Shown here piece after piece: positions 35,126-48,400 of a stretch of DNA of 64,000 nucleotides. The stretch is taken from assembly GCA_907163345.1 (NCBI GenBank), contig CAJQUN010000022.1, positions 3,596,001 through 3,660,000 of the forward strand, given 5' to 3'. Every line of letters starts with the position of its first letter. Positions within the stretch are counted from its first letter, which is position 1. A program made the position numbers and the translations under genes. The notes under the pieces are model-generated. The model did no database searches and had not been told where the DNA came from. It saw only the letters and a program-made list of their open reading frames with translations. The stretch comes from Haberlea rhodopensis (lineage: Eukaryota > Streptophyta > Magnoliopsida > Lamiales > Gesneriaceae).

Positions 35126-38013
35126 TCATAAAAACTGTAAAGTCATACCAGTAAATAACTCAGGATACTGTTGTATCCTATGCTGCTCCGTCTCCCACGT
35201 TGCCTCCTCGACACCCCGTCGATCCCACTGTACCTTTACCATTGGAATCACTTTGTTACGCAATGTCCGCTCAGCTCTATCCAGAATCTGTACTGGTCGT
35301 TCCACATACGACACGTCTGTATCCAACTGTACTTCAGATGGTGGCAATACATGACCCGGATCTGGTTCATATTTCCTCAACAGTGAAACATGAAACACAT
35401 CGTGGATACTACTCAATGCTGGCGGTAGTGCTAATCGATATGCCAACGTACCAATACGTTGCAACACCTCACACGGACCAACGTATCGTGGAGACAACTT
35501 TCCACGTTTACCAAATCGTACCACACCTTTAAAAGGTGAAATTTTCAAGAAGACTCGATCACCAACTTGGAATTCAAGTGGTCTACGTCGCTTATTAGCA
35601 TAAGCAGCCTGTCTATCCTGAGCAGCTTGCAATTTCAATCTGATCAGTTTCACTTTTTCCTCCATTTCACGTAACATATCTGGTCCATGAAGTACAGTCT
35701 GATCACTATCATCCCAATATAATGGCGATCTACATTGTCGCCCATATAATGCCTCAAATGGTGCCATCTGTATACTAGTTTGATAACTATTATTGTACAA
35801 AAATTCCACTAATGGCAAAGACTCTTGCCAAGAGTTATTAAACTCTAATACACAGGCTCGTAACATATCCTCAAGCGTCTGTATCGTACGATCTGTCTGT
35901 CCATCTGTCTGAGGATGATACGCTGTACTTAATCGTACCTCAGTCCCTAGCGCTGACTGTAATCCTTCCCAAAAATGAGAAGAAAATCTCGGATCTCTAT
36001 CCGATACAATGGACACTGGTAAACCATGTAGTCTCACTACATTTTGAAGATATAATTGAGCCATCTTCAAATAAGTAAACGTCATACTGTAAGGTATGAA
36101 GTGGGCTACTTTTGTCAATCTATCAACAATGATCCAAATCGCATCAAAGCCAGAGGAAGTCCTTGGCAAATGGGTAACAAAATCCATTGTAACATGTTCC
36201 CATTTCCATTGAGGAATCTCCAAACTCCTCAATTCACCTCCTGGTCTTAGTCGTTCTGTTTTTACTTGTTGACAGATCAAACACCGTTTTACGAAGTTCA
36301 GTACATCCTGTTTCATGCGTTTCCACCAAAATTGGTTACGCAAATCTTTATAAATTTTCTTTCCTCTAGGATGTATACTGTAGCGACTACAATGTGCACG
36401 TTGTAGTATTTCTTGGCGTAGTCCTAAAGCAGCAGGTACTACCCAACAGTTTCTGTACTTCAAAGTTCCATCACTTGCAAGTACAAATTGAGATGTTTGT
36501 CCTTGACATATCATTTCCTTCCAGCGTTGTACCTCATCATCAGTACCTTTTGCCCTTATGATTTTCTCAAAAATGTCAGGTTCAACCAACAATGTTGATA
36601 CCCGTACTGGCACTGTTTCAATATCATAGTCATAACCCAAGGTACAACAAGCAGTCATCAAGGCTGATCAATGCATCATCTCATCAGCAGTATTATGAAC
36701 TTTTCGACTCAAGGTATCTGCTGTGAGATTCGCCTTTCCTGGATGATATTCGATCTCACAATCATAATCCTTTAAGAGATCCATCCATCTCCTTTGCCTC
36801 ATATTCAACTCTGCTTGAGTGAATAAAAACTTTAAACTTTTATGATCAGTATATATGGTAAACGACGTACCATATAAATAATGTCGCCATATCTTCAAGG
36901 CAAAGACAATGGCAGCCAATTCTAGATCATGTATTGGATATTTCATTTCATGTGGCTTCAACTGGCGTGATGCATAAGCCACTACATGTTTATCCTGCAT
37001 CAAAACACAACTCAAACCAAGTAATGATGCATCAGTATAAAGAGCAAACATGTCATGCTCTGATGGAATAATCAACACTGGAGCAGTAGTTAATCGATGT
37101 TTCAATTCCTGAAAACTATGCTCACATGCGTCTGACCATCTAAATGGTACTCCCTTCTGTGTCAGCTGTGTGAGTGGTTTGGCAATTGCTGAAAATCCTT
37201 CAACAAACCGTCTATCCCGCCAAACCCAAGAAACTACGAATCTCTGGCACAGAAGTAGGTGATGACCAATTCAACACCGCTTCTATCTTTCTCGAATCAA
37301 CTGATATACCATCCTTAGAGATCACATGTCCCAAAAATCCGACACTGGTCAACCAAAACTCACACTTACTGAGTTTGGCATATAGCCGATGTGTTCTCAA
37401 TAACTGTAACACCAGATGTAAATGTTGGACATGGTCAGTTTCACTCCGAGAATATATCAATATATCATCAATGAATACAATGACAAATTGATCAAGGTAA
37501 TCCTGGAAAACTCGATTCATCAAGCTCATGAAGACAGCTGGAGCATTCGTTACACCAAATGGCATCAAACAAATCATCAATACGAGGAAGAGGATATTTA
37601 TTCTTTATGGTTACCTTGTTCAACTGTCTATAGTCAATGCAAAGTCGCATTGAACCATCCTTCTTCTTAACAAACAATACCGGAGCACCCTAAGGCGATA
37701 CACGAGGACGTATGTACCCCTTGTCCAATAGATCTTGTAATTGAGTTTTTAACTCTTTCATTTCCGATGGTGCCATTCGATATGGTGCTCGTGAAATTAC
37801 AGAAGTACCAGGCATTAACTCAATACCAAAGTCTACTTCTCGACTTGGTGGAAAACCAGGAATCTCATCTGGAAATACATCTGCATACTCTGCAACCACT
37901 AGTATATCCTCTACTCTTCTTTCTACTTTCTTATCTGTGACATCCACAACATAGATCACATATCCCGTATGTCCATGTTCTAACAAACGGGACATTTTAA
38001 GAGCAGATATCAA
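35126..38013 (-). pseudogene. chromovirus B pol: RT, RNase H, integrase, chromodomain
   Basis: Reverse transcriptase starts near 38013 (ISRAPYRMAPSEMKEL, FVKKKDGSMRLCIDYRQL). It is interrupted by TAG at 37690 (TGG expected), by a deletion of roughly 45 codons at about 37570 that fuses PRIDDLFD to the MPFGVTNAPAVF segment out of frame, and by a 4-base loss near 37215. The catalytic FIDD box survives. RNase H occupies 36668-37105 (YTDASLLGL, DHKSLKFLFTQAELNMRQRR) and ends in TGA. The integrase and chromodomain frame 36661-35126 is open: CLICQQVK zinc motif, MDFVTHLP, SDRDPRF, HPQTDGQTDRTIQTLED, then a chromodomain-like end (VKVQWDRRGVEEATWETE). The chromodomain marks a Tekay/Del chromovirus. 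Confidence 0.92.
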
Positions 38014-38031
38014 TGGAATCTTGGCACGTGA

Positions 38032-39516
38032 TCATTGTCCATAGAATATCCATTGATTTCCAGTATCATACTGAAATCTCACTGTCTTTTGACAACAATC
38101 AACAATAGTTTTATAACTGCTCAACACATCAATACACAAAATACAATCAAAATCCTTCATATCTAACACAATCAAATCAGCCTGTATTTCATACTTAGCA
38201 TCAACCTGAATAACACAAGCAGACACACTCTGACAAGCCATCACAGTAGTTCCCATGGGTGTCGAGACATACAGAGGCATCAATAGTGGAGACGAGCATA
38301 TATGATACTGGTCAATAAAAGTTTGTGCAATAAAGGAATGTAATGCACCAGTATCAATTAAAAGTAAAGCAAGATAAGTAAATAAATTACACTTACCCGC
38401 AATCACATCATCAGGAGCTGCCTCTGCTTGCTCATTGTTCAGTGCATACACCTGAACCTGAGGTGGTCCTACTCTCTGTCCTCCACCAGTCCGTGGAATA
38501 CCCTGTGGTCTCTGTTGCACTGTACTTTCTGATATATTCCCTCTCATCTGTTGTCCCCCAGCTTGAGGACAATCTCTAATCATATGTCCGGTCCTCCCAC
38601 AACGATAACAAACTGGAGTATCAAGTTGTGGACAATCTCGTTTAAAATGTGGCCCTCCACATTTAAAACATTGTAACCCTCGACCACTGCTACTACTACT
38701 CCCTTGGGACTGTCCCTTTGAACCTCGGTCACCACTCTTTCGCTGAACAAACCGTTTCCCACTAAATCTAGAGGAAGATGCACTACCTCGTGATGATTTA
38801 AATGGTTCTCCTCTAGGTCTCATACTTTCTGATGTAGGTGGTTGGGATTGTCCCACATCCTTGTACACTCCAACTGCAATCTCAGCCATCTCGGCTCTAG
38901 TCAATGCTTCCTCATATGATGTAGGGTTATTGGAAATTACCCTATCAAACAATTCAGGCCTCAAGCCCTTCACAAACTGTCTGATCTTTGCCTTTGTGTT
39001 TGCAGCGATATGTGGTACATACCGTAGCAATGAAGAATATTGCACAGCATAATCAGACACTGTCATTGATCCCTGTCTCAAATTGGTAAATTCATCCTCT
39101 TTCCTCTGCCTTGCAGCAACAAAGAAATAGTGATCAAGAAACTTAGTTCTGAATACATCACAGTTTACTGTTTGTCCTTGAGCTCTCAGCTCAATCAAGG
39201 TGGATTTCCACCACATCATGGCTTTCTTCGCCAATTGGAACTCTGCCAAACGTATCCAAGCAGACTTGGCACATGGTGCTGATACAAAAATTTGTTCAAT
39301 CCGTTCCTACCATTCATCTGCTTGTTCCCCTGATTCTATACCCTCAAAACGAGGTGGTTGATAACTCAGAAACTGTGTCAAAGTCAGCTCCCCAGGTAAC
39401 AGTACCTGTTCCACTGGCCCTTGCCCAATTAGTGGTGGTGGCACAGGCGCTAAACCAACAATAGCATTGCCACTCATGGCATCACCAACCTCATCATGTG
39501 GTACTCTGTCTGCCAT
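38032..39516 (-). pseudogene. chromovirus B gag-protease, one internal stop
   Basis: The frame starts MADRVPHDEV at 39516. It contains the gypsy gag core (AEFQLAKKAMMWWKS, SLLRYVPHIAANTKAKIR, FVKGLRPELFDRV), two CCHC knuckles (CFKCGGPHFKRDC and CYRCGRTGHMIRDC) and an aspartic protease (LLIDTGALHSF). TAG at 39307 replaces a residue that is Leu in chromovirus A. TGA at 38032 ends the frame where Gly would be expected and where pol should continue. Confidence 0.9.
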
Positions 39517-39661
39517 TACTGCAAATACAGGTTACCAACAATAAGAAATATATAAAGCATGTCGGTATAACATCATATCATGACTCATAACATGCTTTCA
39601 ACGTATTAGGTAACTCCCTAGTACCTTCATCTACCCTTGTTCACCCCGTTCTTGAACCACT

Positions 39662-39673
39662 GCTCTGATACCA
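39662..39673 (-). other. chromovirus B primer-binding site
   Basis: TGGTATCAGAGC on the minus strand, four bases inside the right LTR; initiator-Met tRNA type. Confidence 0.9.
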
Positions 39674-39677
39674 CTAA

Positions 39678-41181
39678 TGTGGGGTCCTCGTTACTTAATC
39701 CGTTATGTATTAGTTGATTTATACATATGTGAGTTAGAATTAAGTAAAACATACACCTGATTAAGAGTTTAGTTATGTAGGTTGTTACAAGTTGACAAAA
39801 CTATGTCAAAACTACACATCATATATACATAACAACAACCTAAACCAAAAACTCCTAAGCAATGGTTTAGCTCGCACCGGAATAGACTCACAATCCGGTC
39901 CTCCCACGTCTATAAGTCCCTACAGAAACAATCACACAATACGAGTACAGATAAACAACCCTTCCAGTGTGATATCATTAAACACATAAACAATAAAGCA
40001 TTATGAATAACAAATGTGATTATCATGTATCATGCACTATCAAATGCAATTATGTCATGACATGTCTCACTCCTCATCCTGTTATAACCAGACCAATATG
40101 ATATGTCTATCTCAGCTCAATATGTCAGTGGAACCCTCTAACATCTTCATATTAGCAGCACATATCATAGTACCGTCCTAACATATTATAACCGCCAGAG
40201 CATATACCCAACCGGTGTATATCTCTCATGCCAAAGCATTGGTTTAGATCGCCATACTGTTCTGTTCCATCGCGATCGATCGCCACTACCTCGCGATCGA
40301 TCGCCAAAATGTTCTGTTTCTCGCGATCGATCGCCATGTTTTCACCGATCGATCGCCACATTCTTTAACTGCCTTATTTTTGCTCTGTTATCGGCGATCG
40401 ATCGGCACAAAGCTCGCGATCGATCGCCGATGTCCAGAAAATTCAGAACATGACGATTTTGAGCTTATCTCCATGGTGTATCTCCTACAACTCGAAATTC
40501 AACATTTAACCATGTTCCATACAATCTCTAGTAACATATAAACATGTTTCTCTCATCATACAACTCAATTCTTTGCATGATAACAAGTCTCAATTCAAAG
40601 CATACAAAATAGTAACCACATGCTTCAAGTTTCCATCAACTAATTCCATATACATCATATGCTATACAATTCTTACCAAGAAATGATGAAGTCACTTCAC
40701 TTAACTTCCTAGCTTGATTACCAAGTGAATTCCAAGCAAAAGATGGAAAGAGGAAGCAAGAGGTTGAATAGGGTTTTGTAGAGATTTGTAGGTGAGAAAT
40801 GGTGTAAGTATGTGTATCAAATCTGATTTTATCTTGAATATAGCTCTCTTAATTCAAACTCATACTCACATGAAATGTTACTCACATACACACCATATTC
40901 CAATGCAAACTCAAATGCAAATCCCCTCAAATGCATGGTAAATGTAAGGACACATCCCACTATATGATGTAATTCCATATTAAATTCCATAAATCATATG
41001 TTTATGTTATGAACTCATTTCTTTGATTCTCACATGTATTTTATTTTCCAATGAGGTTCCATTCATACATGGCTTTACTCCTACTCGGTTCAATCCGAAC
41101 CCGAGTCCATATCATACTGTAATTAATCATAATTACACCATAAACATATAACACATGTATACGTCAGATCGAGGCATGACA
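39678..41181 (-). repeat. 5' LTR of chromovirus B
   Basis: The 1504-bp uninterrupted copy. It carries the same six-unit CGATCGATCG array (40268-40430) as the left LTR. Comparison with the left copy fixed the SIRE insertion site. Confidence 0.93.
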
Positions 41182-41198
41182 CTACTACTGCCATTTCT

Positions 41199-42857
41199 TT
41201 GGTTGTTTGTTGCAGGTTGTTACTCCCTACTGCATTCTAAGGAGTGCACGGCCGACACTCGAGCCTTTTGACCCTGAAATTGAAAGAACTCTTCTTAGGA
41301 GACTAAGAGAAGTTCGAGCAATTGCTGAAAACAATGAAGGAGGAGGTGGAAGAGATGAAAGACGGAATGAAGAGGTGCATAATAGACGATCACTCATAGA
41401 TTATGCTCATCCTTCATTCCATGGATCATTGTCTAGTTTTTCTAGACCAAGCGTACAGACGAACAACTTTGAAATCAAGCCTGCAATCATACAAATGATC
41501 TAGCACTAGGTGCAGTTTGGGGGATCGACTACTGATGATCCCAACACTCACATATCAAACTTTTTGGAAATATGTGACACTTTCAAGCATAATGGTGTCA
41601 CTGACGACGCCATTAGGTTACGACTATTCCCTTTTTCTTTAAATAATAAAGCTAAATCTTGGTTGCATTCTTTGCCTACAAAATAAATTACCATTTGGGA
41701 TGGGACGGTGCAAGCTTTCTTGTCAAAATACTTCCCACCATCAAAGACTGCTAAGATGTGAAATGATATCACTACATTTGCTCAAAATGATCCTGAATAA
41801 TGTATGAAGTATGGGAGCGCTTTTTAGGACTTACTGAGGAGATGCCTACATCATGGCCTTCCCCTGTAGGTACAAACTTTCTATAACGGTCTATTTCGTG
41901 ATAATCGTTCTATGATCTATGTAGCATCAGGAGGTACTGTTATGAGAAAGACGCCGGAGGAGGCCTATAAACTGTTGGAGTAGATGGCTGCTAATAGCTA
42001 TCAATGGCAGTCCGAAAGAAACATGCCGAAGAAGTAGGCTAGAGTTCCTCAAGTGAGCGAAGTTACTGGTTTGGCGCCAAATTGAGGCATTGAACAAGAG
42101 GCTAGACAGCATGACATTGATGAAAGCTCAAATGCTTACTTGTGACCTATGCGGAGGCAATCATCAGAGCATTGAATGCCAAACAAGTAACCCATTCGTT
42201 CAGGCTAATGAAGCTGTGAATTATGTAGGAAACCAGCCACAAAACAACCCTATCCAAATACGTGCAATACTGGGTTGAGGTATCAACAGCAACCACCACC
42301 GTGTTATCCACCAAAGCCAAGCATAGAGGAGCTAGTGACCAAGTTCATATCCTCAACTGAAACAAGGATGAATAATCAATATTCATCTATCAAAAACTTT
42401 GAGATTCAAGTAAGGCAATTGGAACCTATCTTAGCTGGGAGAGCACAAGGAACTCTACTGAGTGACACAGATAAGAATCCAAGGGAGCAAGCCAATGACG
42501 TGACCCTTAGGAGTGGAAAGGAACTTGGCAAAGAGAAGAAGACTAAAAAGCTAGAAATTAACCAAGAGGAGAATGAGCAACCACGCAACAAGGGTAAGTC
42601 TACTAAGTCCACTACACCTAGCACACCACAAGAAAAGGTACACATTCCTCTCCCATTTCCCGCAGCAGATAATAGGGCGAGAGTTGATTCAAACTTTGCC
42701 AAATTTTTAGACATGCTTAAAAATTTGCACATAGATATACCATTTATTGACGCTTTATGAGAAATGCCAATTTATGCTAAATTCTTAAAGAAGATGTTGT
42801 CTAAGAAGCGAAAATTGGGAGAGCACGAGACTGTCTTATTGACCGAAGAATGTAGGC
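41199..42857 (+). pseudogene. Athila-type gag, degraded
   Basis: Recognisable Gag starts with RPTLEPFDPEIERTL and continues through the retrotransposon-gag core (NTHISNFLEICDTF, AIRLRLFPFSLNNKAKSWLH). A zinc-knuckle-like stretch (CDLCGGNHQSIEC) and a Pro/Lys-rich linker (SIEELVTKFISSTE, VTLRSGKEL) follow. Stops occur at about 41500, 41683 and 41758, with frame changes near 41800 and 42275 and another stop at 42758. Family wording is that of Athila/TAT elements. Confidence 0.85.
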
Positions 42858-42861
42858 CATT

Positions 42862-43683
42862 ATGCAAAAGAAGTCGGCCATGAAGTTGAAGGATCCAGGG
42901 AGTTTTTCTATTCCTTGCACTATTGGGCATATATCGTCTATTAATTCATTATGTGATTTGAGTGCAAGTTTTAACTTAATGCCTTTATCTGTATTTAGGC
43001 GACTTGGATTGGGAGAGCCGAAATCTACAAGGGTGATGTTACAAATGGCGGACAAATCTATCACCTATCCTTTAGGAATTGTCGACGACGTACCTGTCAA
43101 GATAGATAAATCCACTTTCCCGGTGGACTTCATTGTGTTGGATATGGAGGAGGAGGCGAGTATACCATTGATCATGGGGCGCCCATTCCTAGCTACTGGA
43201 AGAGCTATTATCGATGTTGAAGAAGGAAAGTTGATCCTCCGTGTAGGAGAGGATCATGTTGCATTTACTATGTTTCAAACTTCACCACATGCACACAACA
43301 CGCATACATGCTTTATTGTTGATGAAATTAATATTTTGGCAGTCGATGTGGTGCAATATAAAGGATTTGTAGAAGTGACAACCGAGCTAAAAACTGAAGA
43401 AGGCAAGAGCCATGACATGGTGAAGCCAAGGAAGGCTAAGAAGCTCAAAGATAAAAGGAAATTCAAGAAGGGAGAGACAGTCCAGTTGAATAAAGCACCA
43501 CTGCCTCGCATTTTCCAAAGCAAGCGAAAGGCTTTATGGGTTGGACCATTCATGGTGACTACTGTCTATGCTCATGGAGCAATTAAGGTAAGTGATCATA
43601 TTCTAGGCACTTACGTGGTAAATGATGAGTTGTTGAGGCAGTGCAAAGTGGATGACACTAATCCACATACTTCGAGCCGTTAA
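42862..43683 (+). pseudogene. Athila protease joined to an integrase-tail segment (273 aa)
   Basis: The open frame begins with an Athila aspartic-protease domain (DPGSFSIPCTIG, CDLSASFNLMPLS, PLIMGRPFLATGRAIID). The usual Gly of the D-L-G motif is Ser. About 190 residues in, it passes directly into a Lys-rich stretch and LWVGPFMVTTVYAHGAIKV, the segment that normally follows the integrase core. Reverse transcriptase, RNase H and the integrase core, usually some 1000 residues, are missing, yet the frame stays open. This is probably an in-frame deletion; a selected fusion is possible but unsupported. TAA at 43681-43683. Confidence 0.75.
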
Positions 43684-43759
43684 AGCGACTGGGTAAGAAG
43701 TCTAGCTTGGGACTATAAATCAAGAACTTCATTTTTCTCCCTTATCCTCGTTTGTTTTT

Positions 43760-44051
43760 AATTCCGTAATTAATTGTCAAATTTCATTAGCATGAGATTG
43801 ACTCAATTTTTGACTGTATTCATACGTAAGTGTGCAAATATGTGTGTCAAAAAAATATATATATTATGTATCGATCGACCTGTAATATTACCGATCGGTC
43901 GCTATTTCAGCGAAATTCGTGAAAAATACTACGGCATGCTACCGATCGATCGATAGAGCGCATATTTTGTTTTTAAAAACACGAAATCACACACTAACAC
44001 ATACAAAGGGGTCGACCCTATGGGACTTTTGCTCAGATAATACACCCTAGA
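43760..44051 (+). repeat. right Athila LTR, first part (start uncertain)
   Basis: Shares ACTTTTGCTCAG and TACACCCTA with the solo LTR at 20255-20280 and carries three degenerate CGATCGATCG units (43872-43956). The exact LTR start could not be set. It is interrupted at 44052 by chromovirus A and resumes at 51686. Confidence 0.6.
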
Positions 44052-45476
44052 TGTGAGACCCCGTTATCTCAAACATACTATTAGGTGCAATTAGGAGAAT
44101 TAAACATACTTAATCAGTGTATTTAGATCGTGTTGACAAATTGAGCTGAAGTCTACATGTAAAGAAAGACATGCCAAAAGAACTTGTTACACTCTTTAAC
44201 AATTTGGGTAAAGCTACTTCTACTGTACTCCTAGTAGAACTATACAAAATATGTCTTTATCTTGTTATCTTGTAGCACTCCTTACAGCTCAGCTTATCAA
44301 CCTGACCCTGATTCTCCTTAGTAAAAACACCTACAAGAACAACCCCAACACATGAGTACATCATAATTCATATTCAACATAATATGAATGCAAACGTAAA
44401 TGCATAAATCATAAATACAAACACTTCCTGTATTTTCATCGCATTTACTACGCCCATTGGTTGTCCCTGTACCATAACTCATAAATAATCAACATATGAA
44501 ATTATGGTTCTTAATAATGTCATGACATATCTTTACTTCTTAAATCCTTACTTCAATCCTGAGTCATTTATCATTAGTGTATTTCAAGCTTCTTACTTCT
44601 CCACGTAAGCGGAATTCTTCCTCGCTTCTTATGGAAATCCACGTAAGCGGAATTCTTCCTCGCTTCTTATGGAAGTTCGCGTAAGCATTAAAATCCTCAC
44701 TAGGATAACCTTGACTCGTGAAATACACCTCTTATATTTCACAACATACATATGCAAAAACGATGCATATCAACATGTATCATATCATGATGCACTATCT
44801 TATGCATATCTTGATTTACCTTGTGTTAAATAAATAAACACATAATACATGTTACCGTTGGGATGCCGTACGTCGCTTACGTACCTTTCCAAAAGATAGA
44901 GGAGTCAACCGACTTTATCTCCTCGACTGTGCTGGCACCTGTGATGGTTCTACATAACCACATAACACAATATTAGGCACCCAATAATAATTCAATACCA
45001 AAAACTAAATAAAATTCAACATTTGCCCTAAAATGTCATCTCGCGATCGATCGCCCCTTAGCCCCGATCGATCGCGAGATGTTACTGCCTTGTATGCCAA
45101 AAATATACAATCAGCGATCGATCGCCCCTTATTGGCGATCGATCACCAAAACCCACTGGAACGTCGCGATCGATCGTGCCTTCTTGGCGATCGATCGCCA
45201 ACTCTGTTCCTTTGCGCGATTTCCAGAATTACCGAGCATCTCTTTTCATACACTTAAAACCACATCAATACATCATCAAAAACACCTAACATGCCTCCTA
45301 AACCATATTATCAAAATAAATATAACACCAACCACATTCCTTAATTCCCCAACATAATTACATGCTTTTATCACATAAAGCATAACCCATAACCCCAAAT
45401 TAAATCATGCCTTTAACACATAATAAAATTAGTACATCAAAGCATGTTTACACATAATCCTTTCGGGGATATCACA
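44052..45476 (-). repeat. 3' LTR of chromovirus A
   Basis: 1425 bp. A six-unit CGATCGATCG array lies at 45043-45200. A duplicated phrase CCACGTAAGCGGAATTCTTC lies at about 44600-44665. Confidence 0.95.
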
Positions 45477-45488
45477 ATACTCCCCTAC

Positions 45489-48400
45489 TTATAAGATTTC
45501 GTCCTCGAAATCAAACATGCTTACCAAAAAAGTATAAAACATAAAACACATACCAGAAAATAGTTCTGGATAGTGCTGCACCATGTGTCGCTCTGTCTCC
45601 CACGTGGCCTCCTCGACACCCCTACGATCCCACTGAACCTTGATCATAGGAATAACTTTGTTCCGAAGCCTGCGGTCTGCTCTATCCAAGATCCTGATAG
45701 GCCGCTCCACATAGGAAACATCGGACTCAAACTGTACCTCTGAAGGCTGCAATACATGCGAAGGATCTGGCTCGTACTTCCTCAGCATAGATACATGGAA
45801 TACATCGTGTATACCAGACAGAGAGGGCGGTAAAGCCAAACGGTACGCCAGAGTACCAACACGCTACAAGATCTCATACGACCCTACATATCTTGGGGAT
45901 AACTTTCCCCGCATCCCAAACCGTACCACACCTCTGAAAGGTGAGATCTTCAGAAAAACTCTGTCGCCTAACTGAAACTCCAACGGCCTTCGCCGCTGAT
46001 TGGCATACGCTGCCTGTCTGTCCTGAGCTGCCTTCATCTTTCTCCTGATAACCTTTACCTTTTCTTCCATATCCTGGACCAACTCTGGTCCTCCGACCGA
46101 TTTACGGTCCACATCATCCCAACACAAAGGCGACCTGCAACGCCTGCCATATAGGGATTCAAATGGAGCCATCTGTATGCTAGCCTGGTAACTGTTATTA
46201 TAAGAAAATTCCACCAAGGCTACTGAGTCCTGCCAAGAAATGTCGAACTCTAGCACACAAGCCCTCAAAATATCTTCGAGCGTCTGTATCGTACGCTCGG
46301 TCTGTCCGTCCGTCTGGGGATGATATGTTGTGCTCAACCTTAATTCTCTGCCCAGGGCTGACTGAAGACCCTCCCAGAAGTGAGATGTGAACCACGGATC
46401 TCGATCAGACACAATCGAAACTGGGATCCCGTGCAGTCTCACCACATCTCTGATATATAACTGAGCCATCCTTAGGTATGTGAAGGTCATACAGTAGGGA
46501 TTGAAATGAGCACTCTTAGTCAATCTGTCAACGACTACCCATATGGCATCAAAACCCGAAACAGTCCTCGGTAAGTGGGTCACGAAATCCATAGACACGT
46601 GCTGCCACTTCCACTTGGGTATCTCCAAACTCCTTAGCTCACCACCGGGTCTCTGCCTCTCAGCCTTCACCTGCTGACAAATCAAGCAGCGCTTGACGAA
46701 TGAGGTAACATCCTGTTTCATTCGCCTTGACCAGAACTGGCTGCATAAATCCTTATACATCTTCTTCCCGCCCGGGTGGATACTCATCCTGCTGCAATGA
46801 GCTCGCTGCAATATACCCTATTGCAACTCGAGTGTATCTGGAACCACCCATCTGTCGCCAAGCCTCAGAGAACCGTCCTCAGCCACTCTGAATCTCGATG
46901 GCTGACCTGAATGAACCACTGACATCCATCTCTGAACCTCTGCGTCGGTCCCCTGAGCCTTCCTGATATGATCATAAATAACAGGCTCAGCTAACAAGGT
47001 CAAAACCTGTACCGGTGAAGCAGACACATCATAATCAAATCTCAAATGGCAGTAGGAGCCCAACATAGCTGATAGACACATGGCATCCTCTGCTGTGCTC
47101 CTCACCTTCCGACTCAAAGCGTCGGCTGTCAAGTTTGCTTTTCCCGGATGGTATTCGATTTTACAGTCATAGTCCTTCAGCAGGTCCATCCATCTCCTCT
47201 GCCTCATATTCAGCTCAGCCTGTGTAAACAAGAACTTTAGGCTCTTGTGATCAGTGAAGATGGTAAATGAGGTACCATATAAGTAGTGTCGCCATATCTT
47301 CAGGGCGAACACTATAGCTGCTAACTCCAGATCATGGACTGGATACCTCGTCTCGTGTGGCTTCAACTGTCTTGAAGCATAAGCCACTACATGTCTGTCC
47401 TGCATCAGTACGCATCCTAGGCCCTGTAGCGATGCGTCAGTATAAAGAACAAATCATTTGTTCTCCCTGGGAATCACCAAAACTGGTGCAGTAGTCAGTC
47501 TGTGCTTTAATTCCCGGAAACTCTGCTCGCAAGCCTCTGACCAACAAAATGGGACTCCCTTCTGAGTCAGCTGTGTAAGTGGCTTGGCGATCTTTGAGAA
47601 ACCCTCGACGAAACGTCGATAATAGCCAGCCAACCCAAGAAAACTTCGAATCTCACTGAGTGAAGTAGGGGCGGACCAATCCATAACTGCCTCAATCTTC
47701 CTGGGATCTACTGATATCCCCTCTCGAGAGATAATGTGACCCAAGAATGACACACTGCTCAGCCAAAACTCACACTTGCTGAGTTTGGCGTACAACTGGT
47801 GATCTCTGAGGATCTGTAATACTGTCCTCAAATGATCGGCATGCTCCTCCTCACTCCTTGAGTAGACAAGGATGTCATCAATGAACACGATCACGAACTG
47901 ATCGAGGTACTCTTGAAATACTCTGTTCATCAAACTCATAAAAACTGCAGGTGCATTTGTCACACTGAAAGGCATCACCAAGAACTCATAGTGTCCATAC
48001 CGAGTTCTAAAAGCTGTCTTCTGGACATCATCAGCTCTAACCCGCACCTGGTGATAGCCCGACCTCAAATCTATCTTTGAGTAAACCTCTGTACCCTGAA
48101 GCTGATCGAACAGATCATCAATCCTAGGAAGTGGATACATGTTCTTCACTGTGGCCTTGTTCAGTTGCCTGTAGTCAATGCACAGACGCATTGAACCATC
48201 CTTCTTTTTCACGAACAAGACTGGTGCACCCCAAGGCGATACACTAGGACGAATGTATTCCTTGTCGAGGAGCTCCTGTAACTGCATTTTCAGCTCTCTC
48301 AGCTCTGCCGGTGCCATCCTGTAAGGGGCACGAGAGATGGCTGATGTCCCCGACAGTAGCTCAATGGCAAACTCCACATCTCTGATCGGCAGAAACCCCA

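Larger units (their letters stand above)
23640..41181 (-). mobile_element. Tekay-type chromovirus B (Ty3/gypsy)
   Basis: The minus-strand element has LTRs beginning TGTGGGG and ending GGCATGACA, and flanks CTATT (23635-23639) and CTACT (41182-41186). It carries gag, protease, reverse transcriptase, RNase H, integrase and a chromodomain. Its left (3') LTR is split by a SIRE copia element at 24929-34777. It sits in the Athila leader upstream of gag. Several stops and deletions make it defective. Confidence 0.92.

Noticed and set aside
45043..45200. CRISPR-like regular repeat array
   Set aside because: The units are short palindromes with irregular spacing inside a plant LTR, no cas genes are present, and the host is a eukaryote.
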